Assembly (NCBI GenBank): GCA_036897095.1
Contig: JAYMSP010000038.1
Coordinates: forward strand, 1 to 64,000
DNA length: 64,000 nucleotides
Direction of reading: 5' to 3'
Source: Plantago elongata
Lineage: Eukaryota; Streptophyta; Magnoliopsida; Lamiales; Plantaginaceae
Both the position numbers and the translations under genes were made by a program. Under the pieces are notes generated by a model. The model made no database searches and was not told the DNA's origin. It saw only the letters and a program-made list of their open reading frames with translations. This document shows positions 52,912 through 64,000 of this stretch, one piece after another (position 1 is the first letter of the stretch; every line of letters starts with the position of its first letter).

Positions 52912-55900
52912 GATTTGATACAAATTTCAGTCCATGGAGCTGAAAAATGCCAATTTTGGGGCTAATTTGGAAAAGGGGAAGTTCATTTTGCTTTTCTCAT
53001 AAAAGGCGGGATTTTCTCCACCACGTATTTTTGGTGGTATCTTGCGCTTCCTTCTCTTACTAGTCGATCGATTAATTGGCCTTATCTTGCCCTTATTTCT
53101 AACTTCTCTTTCGACTTTCAAATTCCCGGATATTCTTTTTTTCTGAAAAATTGAAGGGAAATGCATGTCCACTAAGTTATTTCTTATGGTATGATGCACT
53201 TGGATATTTCTCAATTTCATTATAATAAAATCAATTTAATAGGTTGAAATTCTTATAATTAGATATTGTGTGCCATTGTCTATATGAATAGTATTATCGA
53301 TCAATTTAATCGTACTGAAACTTCAGGACAATATATGAATCGTAACGTATTAATAAGGTTTTTTTCCTCCAATATAAATATAAATAATTAGAGAAAAAAA
53401 TATTACATGGCAGTTGCCATCATGTTGAATAAACTAAATAGTAACTGATAAATTAAATTAGTTAATTATTATATTCTGGGTGTTTGATGAGTTGGTAAGT
53501 TAGTTAATTTGTTAGTGGGAGGTTTCAGCATAAACTTCATTAGTTGGTTATTATGAAGGCGTTTAATTAGTTTATAAACTAAGTACATCATTTGTTCACA
53601 CAAACTCTATTATGGTCAAGTGTGACATTCGCCCGCATTGATATTTTTTCAACACATTTATGCATTGGCTAGCCCACCAAATCTTCTATTTCACTTTTTA
53701 TATTTTAATTAGTATTTCACTCTTATAAATTATATATAAAATAATTATAATTAAATAAAAGAAAGAACAATATTATTCATAAATCTCTTTACACACTACC
53801 AGACAAGGCAACACTAATGAATTATGATTATGAACTCTCGAGAAATTGTTATTCACTTGAAATATGATTCATTGGTATATGAATCCATGTGTCAATGATA
53901 ATAAGTATTATATACTGCTACAACTTTAAGAGAATTTCATAATCTATTTGTTTGGTAGCACGGAACATATGAAATAACTAAAAACAAATAAACATTAAAA
54001 TTGATAAATAGAACTTTGAAGTGAATCAGATAAAGTACAATAGGTTCGGTTCGTTGGCTAATAATTCGTCAAAAGATAAATAACACGAATGGAATAAATA
54101 TATAATAGATGTAGATTATGAGAATTTGGTTGGATCCTTGTTGCAGCTTATTCAGAAACGTGAAGAAGAAAGTGGAGGGAAAGGGTGCAAGTAAAATAAC
54201 GTAGATGAAGAAAATGAGTAATAGTTTTCTAATCATAATTAAATAGAGTTGAGAGATAGATTAGTTGATGTTTCTTTTTATCATGGTTAATTAATGTGTA
54301 GTTAAATTCTAATAAGAATGATACATATTATGTTTTGAAGGGTGGAACATTGATTGGGACATGGAAAGTGGAATATAAGATCCGGACCGCATTAACCCAC
54401 CGTGTGCACTATTTCACCTCACGGTAAAATTTAGTCATCAACATGTTAGTGTTTATAAAAATTGTATTTTCAACGTGTGGAGTTCACAAGATTAAATATC
54501 ATTAAATGCCTCTGTTAATTACAGTTAATTTTGTAACTATCTAGCGATCATGGTATATGACATATATGCCTCTGATTCTGTAAATCAGAGTTAGGAGAAA
54601 CGATGAATATCCAAAAGAAAGTCCAAGAGAGTGAATATATCTCATGCAAATGGTATAGTTGTAAACAATAATAAGTTCGTATAGAAATGGTCACTTAATT
54701 GTGAAAGCTTCAAAGATACAAACTTAATTATAATTGCTGTCGTCTGTCGGCATTCCAGATGATCATAATATTTTTGGAGCATATGTACTTAGCAAAATTA
54801 GTGAAGAGCTAGATTGAAGTTAGCATGGAATTTAAACAAACACAATTATAAGTGCGTGTTAATTGTCGACATTATATATCACGTACAATGATCACTTCAT
54901 TCCTACTACTGTCCCTAGTCCTCTCTACATGCTTGTTAAGTTGCCTTAAATTTGTGATAAGAAAATACTTCAATCAATCATGTGAAGCATATGAGATATA
55001 CATTTTCCGAAGTGAAGAGTAGAAGAAAATATACTTTTAAAAAAGATATTAATTACAGTTCTAACATCTAAAATTTGTAATTCGGATAAGGTGGATAAGG
55101 ATATTACATAAAATTATTTCTAACACAAGAGAAGAAGACATCAACCAATGCTTTATCCAATAACTAATAAGGAAGGAGTGTGATGCTCAGCCGGTTCAAT
55201 TTGATGCAATTATCAAACAAAGTGCAAAACTTTAGGGTGCGGTATCATTCAATCATATGGGGCTTCCAAAGTGCTTTTAATTGAAGTGGAAGGCACACAC
55301 TAAGCAGATAGAGACCATGATATTGGAATGAAATTGTATTAGTGACGGATATAAATAATCTTTAAATAGATATTTCGAAGTTTAAATATAATATACTATA
55401 TATTATGAGTAAATATCTTATTTCATTTTTTTTTTTTAAATAATAATAATTTTAATAAAAACTCGATTAAATCGTTATAATAATGCTCATACGACGCTAC
55501 CAAAAACCCATAAGACAAACCTCATAAGATTCAAATGAATGGATTCCTTTCAAAAAGGTGCACATTACAATCCTATCATTCATTGCTAAATATCAACCAA
55601 AAAATTTTATTTTTATTTTTAAAATGATAAATGCGACTCGAATCCCGATCTATTAGCGGGAGGGGCTAAATTATCTTAATTATTGTGAAAACTATTGAAA
55701 CGATGTCGTCCTGTTGGTCAAAGGGAACAACACATAACTAGGCAAACTAATTACCTTACCTTGTGCATATTAAATTTATTTCTACATAGTATTCACCAAT
55801 GAAGCATGTCAATATATATAGTGCACAGTCGGCAACGAATAAATATTTTGCATTAGAAAATTTTAAAATCCAATAAAACCACCTAAATTGAAAAGACCAT

Positions 55901-55913
55901 ACTATAATATAGT
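52912..55913. other. Intergenic region upstream of the SLP1-type gene
   Basis: About 3 kb of AT-rich DNA. The right frame (52927-53220, -) lies in the SLP1 promoter and is not gene-like. A SINE-like relic is near 55.62-55.68 kb. No other gene is recognised. Confidence 0.5.
55620..55685 (-). repeat. tRNA-derived SINE relic
   Basis: On the minus strand, GATCGGGATTCGAGTCGC is a good B box. The A-box side (AAGATAATTTAGCCCC) is degraded. Confidence 0.4.
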
Positions 55914-55915
55914 TA

Positions 55916-56159
55916 TTCCCTCCATCCCAACAAATTTCATACATTTGTCATTTTCAACCGTTTCATTAAACTTCATATATTACTAAAGAATGAAGTTACC
56001 ACACTAATAATAAATAATAATAAAATCTCAACTTTACACAAAAATTACAAATTTTGCCACTAAAATTACACTTTTCCCTATCTTCTTTATTTTTTTCATT
56101 ATTACTTTAACTTTTTGTATAAACTACACGTTGTATAAAGTTCGATGGGATTGAGGGAA
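55916..56159. mobile_element. Stowaway-like MITE with TA target sites
   Basis: 244 bp. The left end is TTCCCTCCATCCCAACAAAT; the right end, reverse complemented, is TTCCCTCAATCCCATCGAAC. It is flanked by TA at 55914-55915 and 56160-56161. It is non-coding and ends about 110 bp before the MIR390 TATA box. Confidence 0.82.
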
Positions 56160-56268
56160 TATTAATCATTAATTAAAATATTTAATAAAAAGAATTAAAT
56201 TCCAATTTGATGTACAGGTCATTTTTACTTGGTCCTTGTCCAGCCCTTCTTCCATCAGTTCTTCTCCC

Positions 56269-56276
56269 TATAAATA
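56269..56276 (+). promoter_or_regulatory. TATA box of MIR390
   Basis: TATAAATA about 160 bp before the hairpin, followed by a pyrimidine-rich stretch. This fits a pol II promoter for the primary miRNA, with transcription starting near 56.30 kb. Confidence 0.65.
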
Positions 56277-56430
56277 CACTTGCATCCCTTCATTTCTTTC
56301 CACACTTCTCCATCTCCATGTCATAATTCATAACCACATTCTCAGTTACAAAATCTCACAAAGACATTAGGTAGTATTTCTCTTCTGTTTTGATCATGCT
56401 CGTCCGAACTCGATTACGCGTTCATGGCAA

Positions 56431-56537
56431 GAAGGATCTGTGAAGCTCAGGAGGGATAGCGCCACGATTAATTAATCATGTAATGAGGTAGATAAACTAG
56501 TGGCGCTATCCATCCTGAGTTCCATTGCTCCTTCAAA
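56431..56537 (+). ncRNA. MIR390 precursor hairpin
   Basis: The 5' arm holds the conserved 21-nt miR390 at 56443-56463, which begins AAGCTCAGGAGGGATAGC. The 3' arm holds the star strand at 56504-56524, which begins CGCTATCCATCCTGAGTT. The arms pair through about 35 bases: GAAGGA...GATAGCGCCAC on the left against GTGGCGCTATC...TCCTTC on the right, with few mismatches and a loop of about 40 nt. miR390 loads AGO7 and directs two-hit cleavage of TAS3 RNA. The resulting tasiRNAs repress ARF2/3/4 in leaf polarity, phase change and lateral-root growth. Confidence 0.95.
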
Positions 56538-59500
56538 ATTGCTGCTGTTAGATCTGTCATTTGCATGCTCTTCATATATATGTATCCAGGTACACAAGGT
56601 CAGGATGCACAGCTGGTAAAAAGAGTACTGTAAATGTGTAGTGTAGTAGTTATTATTTATTTATTTATTTATTTTGTGATTTTAATTTGGGACTAACTTA
56701 TGATGATTTATTCTTGACTTGTCAGGTCTAATTTATTTTTCTGGATTCAATACAGGATCATGGTTGAATTAATCACCATGTTGTATAGGGCAGGGAGAAA
56801 CAAAATGATGGTGTTTCCACTTTTATAAATTACTGTTGTTTTATGGTGCAATGGACTGTTTTCCGACCACCCAACTTATGTATTTTTTCTTGCAACTTCT
56901 TTGATTGAAATTAAGATATTTGTGACCTTAAAGCCTCTAATTGTGAGCCATAACATTTTTGAGATACAGTCTGTATTTGATTTGGGATTATTTTCTTGTA
57001 CACAAAAGTCTGATATTTTGGATTCAATGTGAGTTTCCTTGATATAAATTATATCACAGTGCAACATATAATAAACGTGATATCATCATAATACTAACGT
57101 TTAAATCTACACCATCTTATAAGAATGTAAATACTATATGGATACAATACAATAAAGGTCAATGATTTGTTTAATCCCTCAACTTAACCTTTTCAATTTA
57201 TATACTTTAAATAAGCAGATTAGGTGTATGGATCATTGAGAGTAAACACAGTTCTTGGATTTCCAAAGCGATGAATTAGTAGTCAAATGTATCCACACAT
57301 ATACTTGGGAAGTAATTATGCCAATACAAACGAGAATACGTTAAAACACTTCCAAACACTATGTTTCGGAAAAGACGTTTAAAACACTTCCCAATTACAA
57401 TGCCTTCTTTTGTCATGGAGGATATGATCAACTTGCTCAGATTCCACAAAGGTACATTTACCTGCAAATTCTGTAAAAAAAATTTAACATTGTTATCTGT
57501 ATTACATTGAAGTTGGCACTATATATGGTTGAGAATCAGATGGCCTTATAAGTTCTGGGATCACCAGGACCAAGAAACATTAAACAAGGAGATGAGAATT
57601 TAATTAGCTGATTTATATACAATTTAAATTGGTAAATTCAATTAAAATGTTTGTCAAACTACCAGTCAATTCAATCAAGCTTTTGAACCATGCTTTTGTA
57701 TGGAATTTGCATAACATGGTCGGTCACGTTATTATAACGTACTATATTATATGATCAATATAATCAAGATAAGATTTTTTTATTATAATAAATTTATTTG
57801 GTAGATGTCAATAACTGAAAATGAAGTATTGAAGACTTTAATACTTAAGATTTTTCTAAATTTAGTGAAGATATGCTTTACATGTTTCTTACAAATGAAA
57901 AAAAGGTCCACGTGGACATAGCAAGATCTCTCATGCTACTGTGGGAAGTTGTATACCTTGCAATAAACAATGATTCACAACACATGAAAAAATAGTTTAA
58001 ACGTTCAAGTCATATAGCTTATTCTCAACGTATAGATTCAGTTATAGAAGAATTCCCAAAATCCCAAACCTTAATTGTTTATTAAACTCATGCCTCACAG
58101 TTGTTCCATGGCATCAAATCTTGTAAATTTATGCCATACCACAATGTTGCAACACATGATGATCTTAACATGTTGCATTATTATATCATGTACACTTACA
58201 TCAATTGATATCTATGGTATGTTACACTGTACGACAAATATATATTGCATATCGTAGCATAAAATAAAGCGATCTATAATGGGATACATAGATAAACGAG
58301 CCATGGTCTAGTCAAGAATCTTCCCCGAGGAAGGTTACATACATGTGGGTGATCACTATAGTCAGGTCATGATCTTGAAAGTTCTAACTTTGATGACAAG
58401 ATATATTCATTCCCCAAACCCATATATAAGGTCCAATCAAAGTTATATACTCCATTTCCAAGCTAGGCACATATTTCTGAGTCATAGATTACATTACATA
58501 TATGCATATGCATCCAACCAATATATATATCATAGGATTGAATTGAACAATTAATAGTACTATAACTATACAGCTAAGCTTTGGTGCAGGTGAATTGCAG
58601 CAAGCAATTGATGGATGTGGGGTTGTTTGTAATAAATGCATTCTGAGAGGTCTGATGCAGAAATTAAATTAAATTTCAGGAGTTATTGTTATGGACTAGT
58701 ACTGCCAATATTGGCAATGGCAGCATAGCATAGCATGGGTAGCTTGCTAGCTAGGGTTTTTGTGTTGTGTGTTTTTCCGAGTTGAATTTGGTGCAGGCTT
58801 TTCAATTATGGCCATTAATTGCCGGTGCAAAACATATAGCTGTGGATGTTGACTCTTTACCCAACTAACTTCCCTCCTTGGGCTACCTAGCTTCTTCCCG
58901 TCGCTTCCTACGGCCTCCTCCCGCGTGGTGGCGTATATTATGCATTACGAAATTATAATATACTTTCTCCGTTCAATTAATAACTTCCTAACTTTTCGTT
59001 TTGACGTTTCGTTAGAAACTTACTAACTCATAAATAGAAATTTTTTATCCCACTAACTAATTCTTTATTATATCTTTTTCCCACTTTATCATTTTATTCA
59101 ATCCCTATCTTACTTTATTGATAAAAAGTTTGTAAAAGATCAAAGGGAGTCATACACACAATACAATTATCGTGTAATAATTTGTATAACTACAAGTTTG
59201 AGTGAAAATGAAACTCTAACATCGATCGTTTTAACCTATTCCGACTCTTAGGGGCTGATTGGCATGCGACTTAAATACCCCGATTTAAATGCCTGAATAG
59301 TGATTGAAATTGTAGTGGTATTGTTAAAATTGTGTTTGGTATAGAATTGTAATTGTATAGGGTATTATAAGTTTATTATATAGGTAGAGAAAAATGTTAC
59401 TACTGTAGAGCCATTTCAATCTTCGGCATTTAAATACCATAACAAACACAAAATCTCCGAGTAGCATCTAAACGGACATTTAGATGCTACTTGAGTCACC

Positions 59501-62500
59501 CCTCAATCTTTTATGTGCGTTTTCTCAATTTTGAAACTCATGTCTTCCACAATACCACATCAACAGTTTGATGCATAGCTATACTAATATATTGTCAACA
59601 CTTTCGTCATCAATCACTCAATCCAAATTGATACATAGGATACTTAAATATCTTATTTCATATAGGATACTTAAAATATATTATCACATAGTGTTACCAT
59701 ATTCAAAATTACCACTAGGTGGGGAGGCAAGTACAAAATTGATCTAAATGTTTGTCTCGTTATTATCATGCTAAGGTTAATATATTATTGAATTATTTAT
59801 TTCTTAAAAGTACTCGTCAAGGATAGGATGTTACTAAATTTACATGTGGGTTTTATGATCCTAGCTCTAATATGAAATGTTCTAACCATTTATTTGCAAG
59901 TTAATTGCAAAACTGTTAATTTGTTTGTTCTGTTTTCTCTGAAACTTTTCAACCAAAGTTCTATTATGATTTTTCATCTAAATATGTGATAATTTATTGT
60001 GTTTTTAATTTTTCATGATAAAGGTACAATATTTTCGTAGAAAAGTTGATAGTATTTTGACAACGAAGCACAATTCAGTTGGTCACCTCCAATTAATAAG
60101 TCAGGGTTCGAGTCACCTTTTAATCGTTTAAAAATAAAATAAATTGATATTATTTTATAACATTATGTTACACCTACAAGTGGGATTGATCAAAACCCAT
60201 CTCCCATCTAAATAAAAAAAAGCCAACCTCATAATTTGAGCACTAAAATAAAATAAACAACTAACTCAATATAACTAACTATGAATGGCATTTAACTATA
60301 CCAAACCAAAACCATAACAAACGACAAATCTGATGAAGGTACCACGAAGACTATTTAAATTTATGATTTTCACTATCAAACACCAAAAAAGTTGGAATAA
60401 GTGGTCAAAATTATTCTTTATCATCACCCATTCTTTTGGATTCAACCTGGATATTAGTTTTACCATCAAAATAATCTGGACCAACATCCATTTTCAAGGT
60501 ATTATAATCAAACGCTACCTTATTTAAAAGTTAAAATAATGAATTTGGGCAATGGATATATATTTGGATATCCAGAGGACAAAAGGTGACGAAGAGTTGA
60601 CTTTCCTTGTTTATATAATTATTAGTCATAATCCAAATATTACAATAGCCCCTCTTAACTAACATACATGAGTTTTTAGTCTTTTAGAAGACTAAAATAA
60701 AAGGCTATCCATATGTTATGTGCATTGATTAACTTTATGGTACTGTGGATTATGTGTGCTTATATTCCTTGTCCCCAATTAGAAACCTAAACGTCCAATA
60801 TTTGATTTATTTGTAGATTTGTATTGACTCTGGTAAACATAATGTCTGGAATATGGTCCTAGTGCACTAAGTGCTTAATACAGAGGCACCCACCACCATT
60901 GTAGTACGTACCTCGATCAGAAATGTTGTTGGTTGGACTTGGAATGGATCTATGAACTCGATCACCTTCTCAGTGGTATTTGACCAGTAGACATGTTCAC
61001 TTCACTATGTTTGCGATCATTCCTACGTTTAAAATTCAACATATTCTTCTGATACTCCAATAAAAAATGATAGCATTCGATGACTCGATATGTTACTATT
61101 CGATTATGATACTTCCACTCGTATTTTATAAAAATACGATACTTCAGCTAGAATTGGGATAATTTACAAACTCGAACTTTTAAGCACCCCGTTCAAAATA
61201 ATTTAATAATAGATGTTAACCATTTTATAACAAAACGCTAATTGAATTAGTTTCTTTTTCAAATTGAGAAATTAGTTAGGGGAGAAATGTAATAATGTGA
61301 TGGTGCAGGTGTTATGGTTGTAATAATAAGCTCCAAAAACTAACACACTAAAGAAAGTAACAAGTTACAACGAACTACACTTCCGCTTGTCCAATCCTTT
61401 TATATCTCCACACTTTGCTTTGCCAACCTGCCATGATTTTCCTCGTATCAAAATTTCTCTGCAACAATGTTTAATCATACCTGTACAATACTGAATCAAT
61501 GGAAAAATGAAGGAACATATACTAGCTAGACTTTGATGAATGATTGTATGTAACTAAGGATGGATGCTAACTCACTTAATGTCACAGAAGAAGTCCGAGA
61601 ACTCATCAAACAAGGCCTTATTGTATGTCGCGTTAAACATAGAAGCCATCCTTTCGGTATCTTCTATGGCGAAAATCCATTAGATTATGGCTTCCCTCTC
61701 ATGTTAGTCAATGTTGCCTTGATCCTACTTATTTCTCGCTTTCTACGTGTCCTCCTCAAGCCTCTTCGACAGCCTCAGGTCATCTCCAACATCCTTGTAA
61801 GTTCCATTTCTTATCCTAAGCATTTGTCTTTTACGTTCTTATAGAGTTTTTGCGTCTTTTCTTGATTCAAACAGAGGATTTTTCTCGGAACGGTTTTGTA
61901 GGGTGGGATCATAATAGGGCCATCTGTGCTATGCAGAAGCAAGAGGTTTAGTGCGTATGTTTTCCCTGAAACTGCAATGTGGGTGGTACGGAACATTGGA
62001 GTAATGGGATTCTGTTATTTCCTCTTCATAACCGGCGTGAAAATGGACGTTACAGTAATAAGAAGAGTGGGAAAAAAACATTGGTACATTGCTTGTGTAG
62101 GGATATTTGTACCATTGTGCTTTAGTGTAGCTCTGGCTTTCATTGTGAGGGACTCTTTCGATGAGGAAATGTCCAAGTTGTCTTCCATTTGGGGGGTTAC
62201 TGCCTCTTTAGCTATAACGTCGTTTCCTGTCCTGTATCCGATCATCAAGGAGCTTAACTTGCTTAGCTCTGAAATCGGAAGGATGGCCTTATCTACAGCC
62301 ATTGTCACTGATGTAGTAGGTATTAGTGGTGTGATCATATTCGAGGCTTCGAAACAAGGAGAAATGAGGCCTATTGCTGCTCTGTGGTTCTTTGTTTCGC
62401 TTCTATTCTTTGCTGGATCCATGATATTTGGAGCTAGGCCTGCATTCATGTGGATTATACGAGCAACCCCTGAGGGAAAGCCAGTGGATCAAATTTTTGT

Positions 62501-64000
62501 GGTTGGTATACTGCTAGGAGTTTTGGTTTTTGGATTTATGGCGGACTTCTTAGGATTGGCAATTGCTAATGGGTCGTTGTGGCTTGGTTTGGCTGTGCCT
62601 GACGGTCCGCCATTGGGAGCCATTGTGGTGGAAAAGTCTGAAACCATTATGATGAATTTTCTCATGCCATGTGCCTTTATATTTGTTGGGACGCTTGTGG
62701 ACGTTTGGAGTATTAGTAGCAATTGGCATCATCTGAAACCGTTACTTTTCATTGTGTTAGCGACTTATGTTATCAAGCTGCTGGCGACCTTGATTGCTGC
62801 TCGTATTTTCAAGATGTCACCTAGAGATAGTCTCGCCCTTAGTTTGATAATGAGTTTACGAGGCGAAGTTGAGTTTCTGCTGTTCATTCATTGGATGGAT
62901 TTCAGAGTAACTTCTCTACTTTGATGTTTTTTTCTTCAGTTTCTGTTGTTTATTCACTGGAGGGATTTTAAGGTTACTTCTCAATCTTTTTTGTGCTAGT
63001 TGTTCTAAAACATGTTCTGATGTGATCAAATGCAGATGATAGGTCCACCACATATCACAATTCTAGTGCTGATCACAATATGTATGACTGCTATATCCAC
63101 ACCATTGATCAGCATAATCTATGATCCCACGCGGCCTTATATGGTGAACAAGCGACGGAACATTCAGCACAAACCTCCAAACTCAAAGCTTCGTCTTGTA
63201 ATTTGTATCCCTGGTGAAGAAAGTGTGTCTGGACTTGTGAACTTGCTCAAACTCTCCAATCCAACAGCTAGTGGTCCTTTCTCCATTCATGCTCTGCGCT
63301 TAGTTGAGCTTGTGGGCCGCGCCAATCCTGTTTTTGTTGATCATGAAAATGAAGATGAAGTTTCTGAGCAGGCTCAGTCCAGTACAGTTCAAAAGGCTTT
63401 GCAGATTTTCCAAGACAATATTGGTAATTTTTCACCCTATGTTTCATGTGGTTTAAGAACTTCACGCACCCTAAATTTCGCGAGTCATTGTCTGCTTTTG
63501 TAGGTGACAATGTAAAACTGCATTGGTACACCACCATGACAACGAAGCGGAGCATGTACCAAGATATATGCGATCTAGCTCTAAACAAGAAAGCATGTTT
63601 GATCATCTTACCACATCATAAGAAGAGCTTGAACAGCATTAGTGCTGCAGAAGGAGTGGTGAAGCAAGGCTTCCAGTCAATAATCACTAACGTGTTGGAA
63701 AATGCTCCTTGTTCTGTTGGAGTTCTTGTGGACAAAAGTCCTTACTTCAATATTCCAGCTGTGAGAGCTTCTCGGCATCATTTTGCAGTTCTTTTTTTGG
63801 GTGGTGCTGATGCCAGAGAGGCGTTGACCTATGCTGATCTAATGGCTTCCAATACAGACATTTCACTAACTGTGATCAGATTCTTAGCATCTGATGGTGA
63901 AGGTGATGATCTCATGGAGAAGAAGCTCGATGATGGCTTGGTAACGTGGTTTTGGGTGAAAAATGAAGGGAACGACCGGATTGTGTATAGAGAGGTGGTG

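Overview
The window is nuclear DNA from a flowering plant, most likely a eudicot. The grounds are AT-rich intergenic DNA, genes with short exons and GT-AG introns, plant-only families (LOB domain, P-class PPR, CHX, plant mitoferrin, SLP phosphatase), a MIR390 hairpin and many MITEs. Exon structures below were built by hand from splice sites and reading-frame continuity. Every multi-exon model closes in frame, except the last gene, which leaves the window.

Layout. 1-4.0 kb: AT-rich intergenic DNA. 4.0-4.3 kb: a hAT-type MITE just upstream of a GPI-type GH17/X8 protein gene (+, 4454-6634). 9.2-12.6 kb: a TAF15b-like RRM/RanBP2 zinc-finger gene (-). 15.3-17.0 kb: a P-class PPR gene (+). 17.9-19.7 kb: an unusual array of degenerate short repeats whose orientation flips. 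21.8-25.2 kb: a five-exon gene resembling the meiotic DSB-formation gene DFO (+). 25-35 kb: gene-poor DNA carrying at least five MITE-like elements. 35.4-36.3 kb: an LBD12-type LOB-domain gene (+). 37.3-38.9 kb: a candidate inverted-repeat element. 39.9-42.6 kb: mitoferrin (+). 44.2-44.8 kb: a small acidic protein (+). 45.4-48.5 kb: malonyl-CoA:ACP transacylase (-, ten exons). 49.4-52.9 kb: chloroplast SLP1-type phosphatase (-, nine exons). 56.3-56.5 kb: MIR390 (+). 61.6 kb to the edge: a CHX-type cation/H+ exchanger (+, 3' end cut off).

The genes are ordinary independent plant genes, not an operon-like cluster. The order does recall Arabidopsis blocks as I remember them: GH17, TAF15b and MIR390 near At5g58465-At5g58480; DFO, mitoferrin, SLP1 and CHX14 near At1g06970-At1g07060; LBD12, mitoferrin, MCAT and CHX13 near At2g30130-At2g30240. 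I saw no convincing novel multi-gene system. The most notable points are a GH17 protein that has lost its catalytic nucleophile, duplicated splice-site or exon-end segments in the SLP1 and CHX genes, the MIR390 locus, and the 17.9-19.7 kb repeat array.
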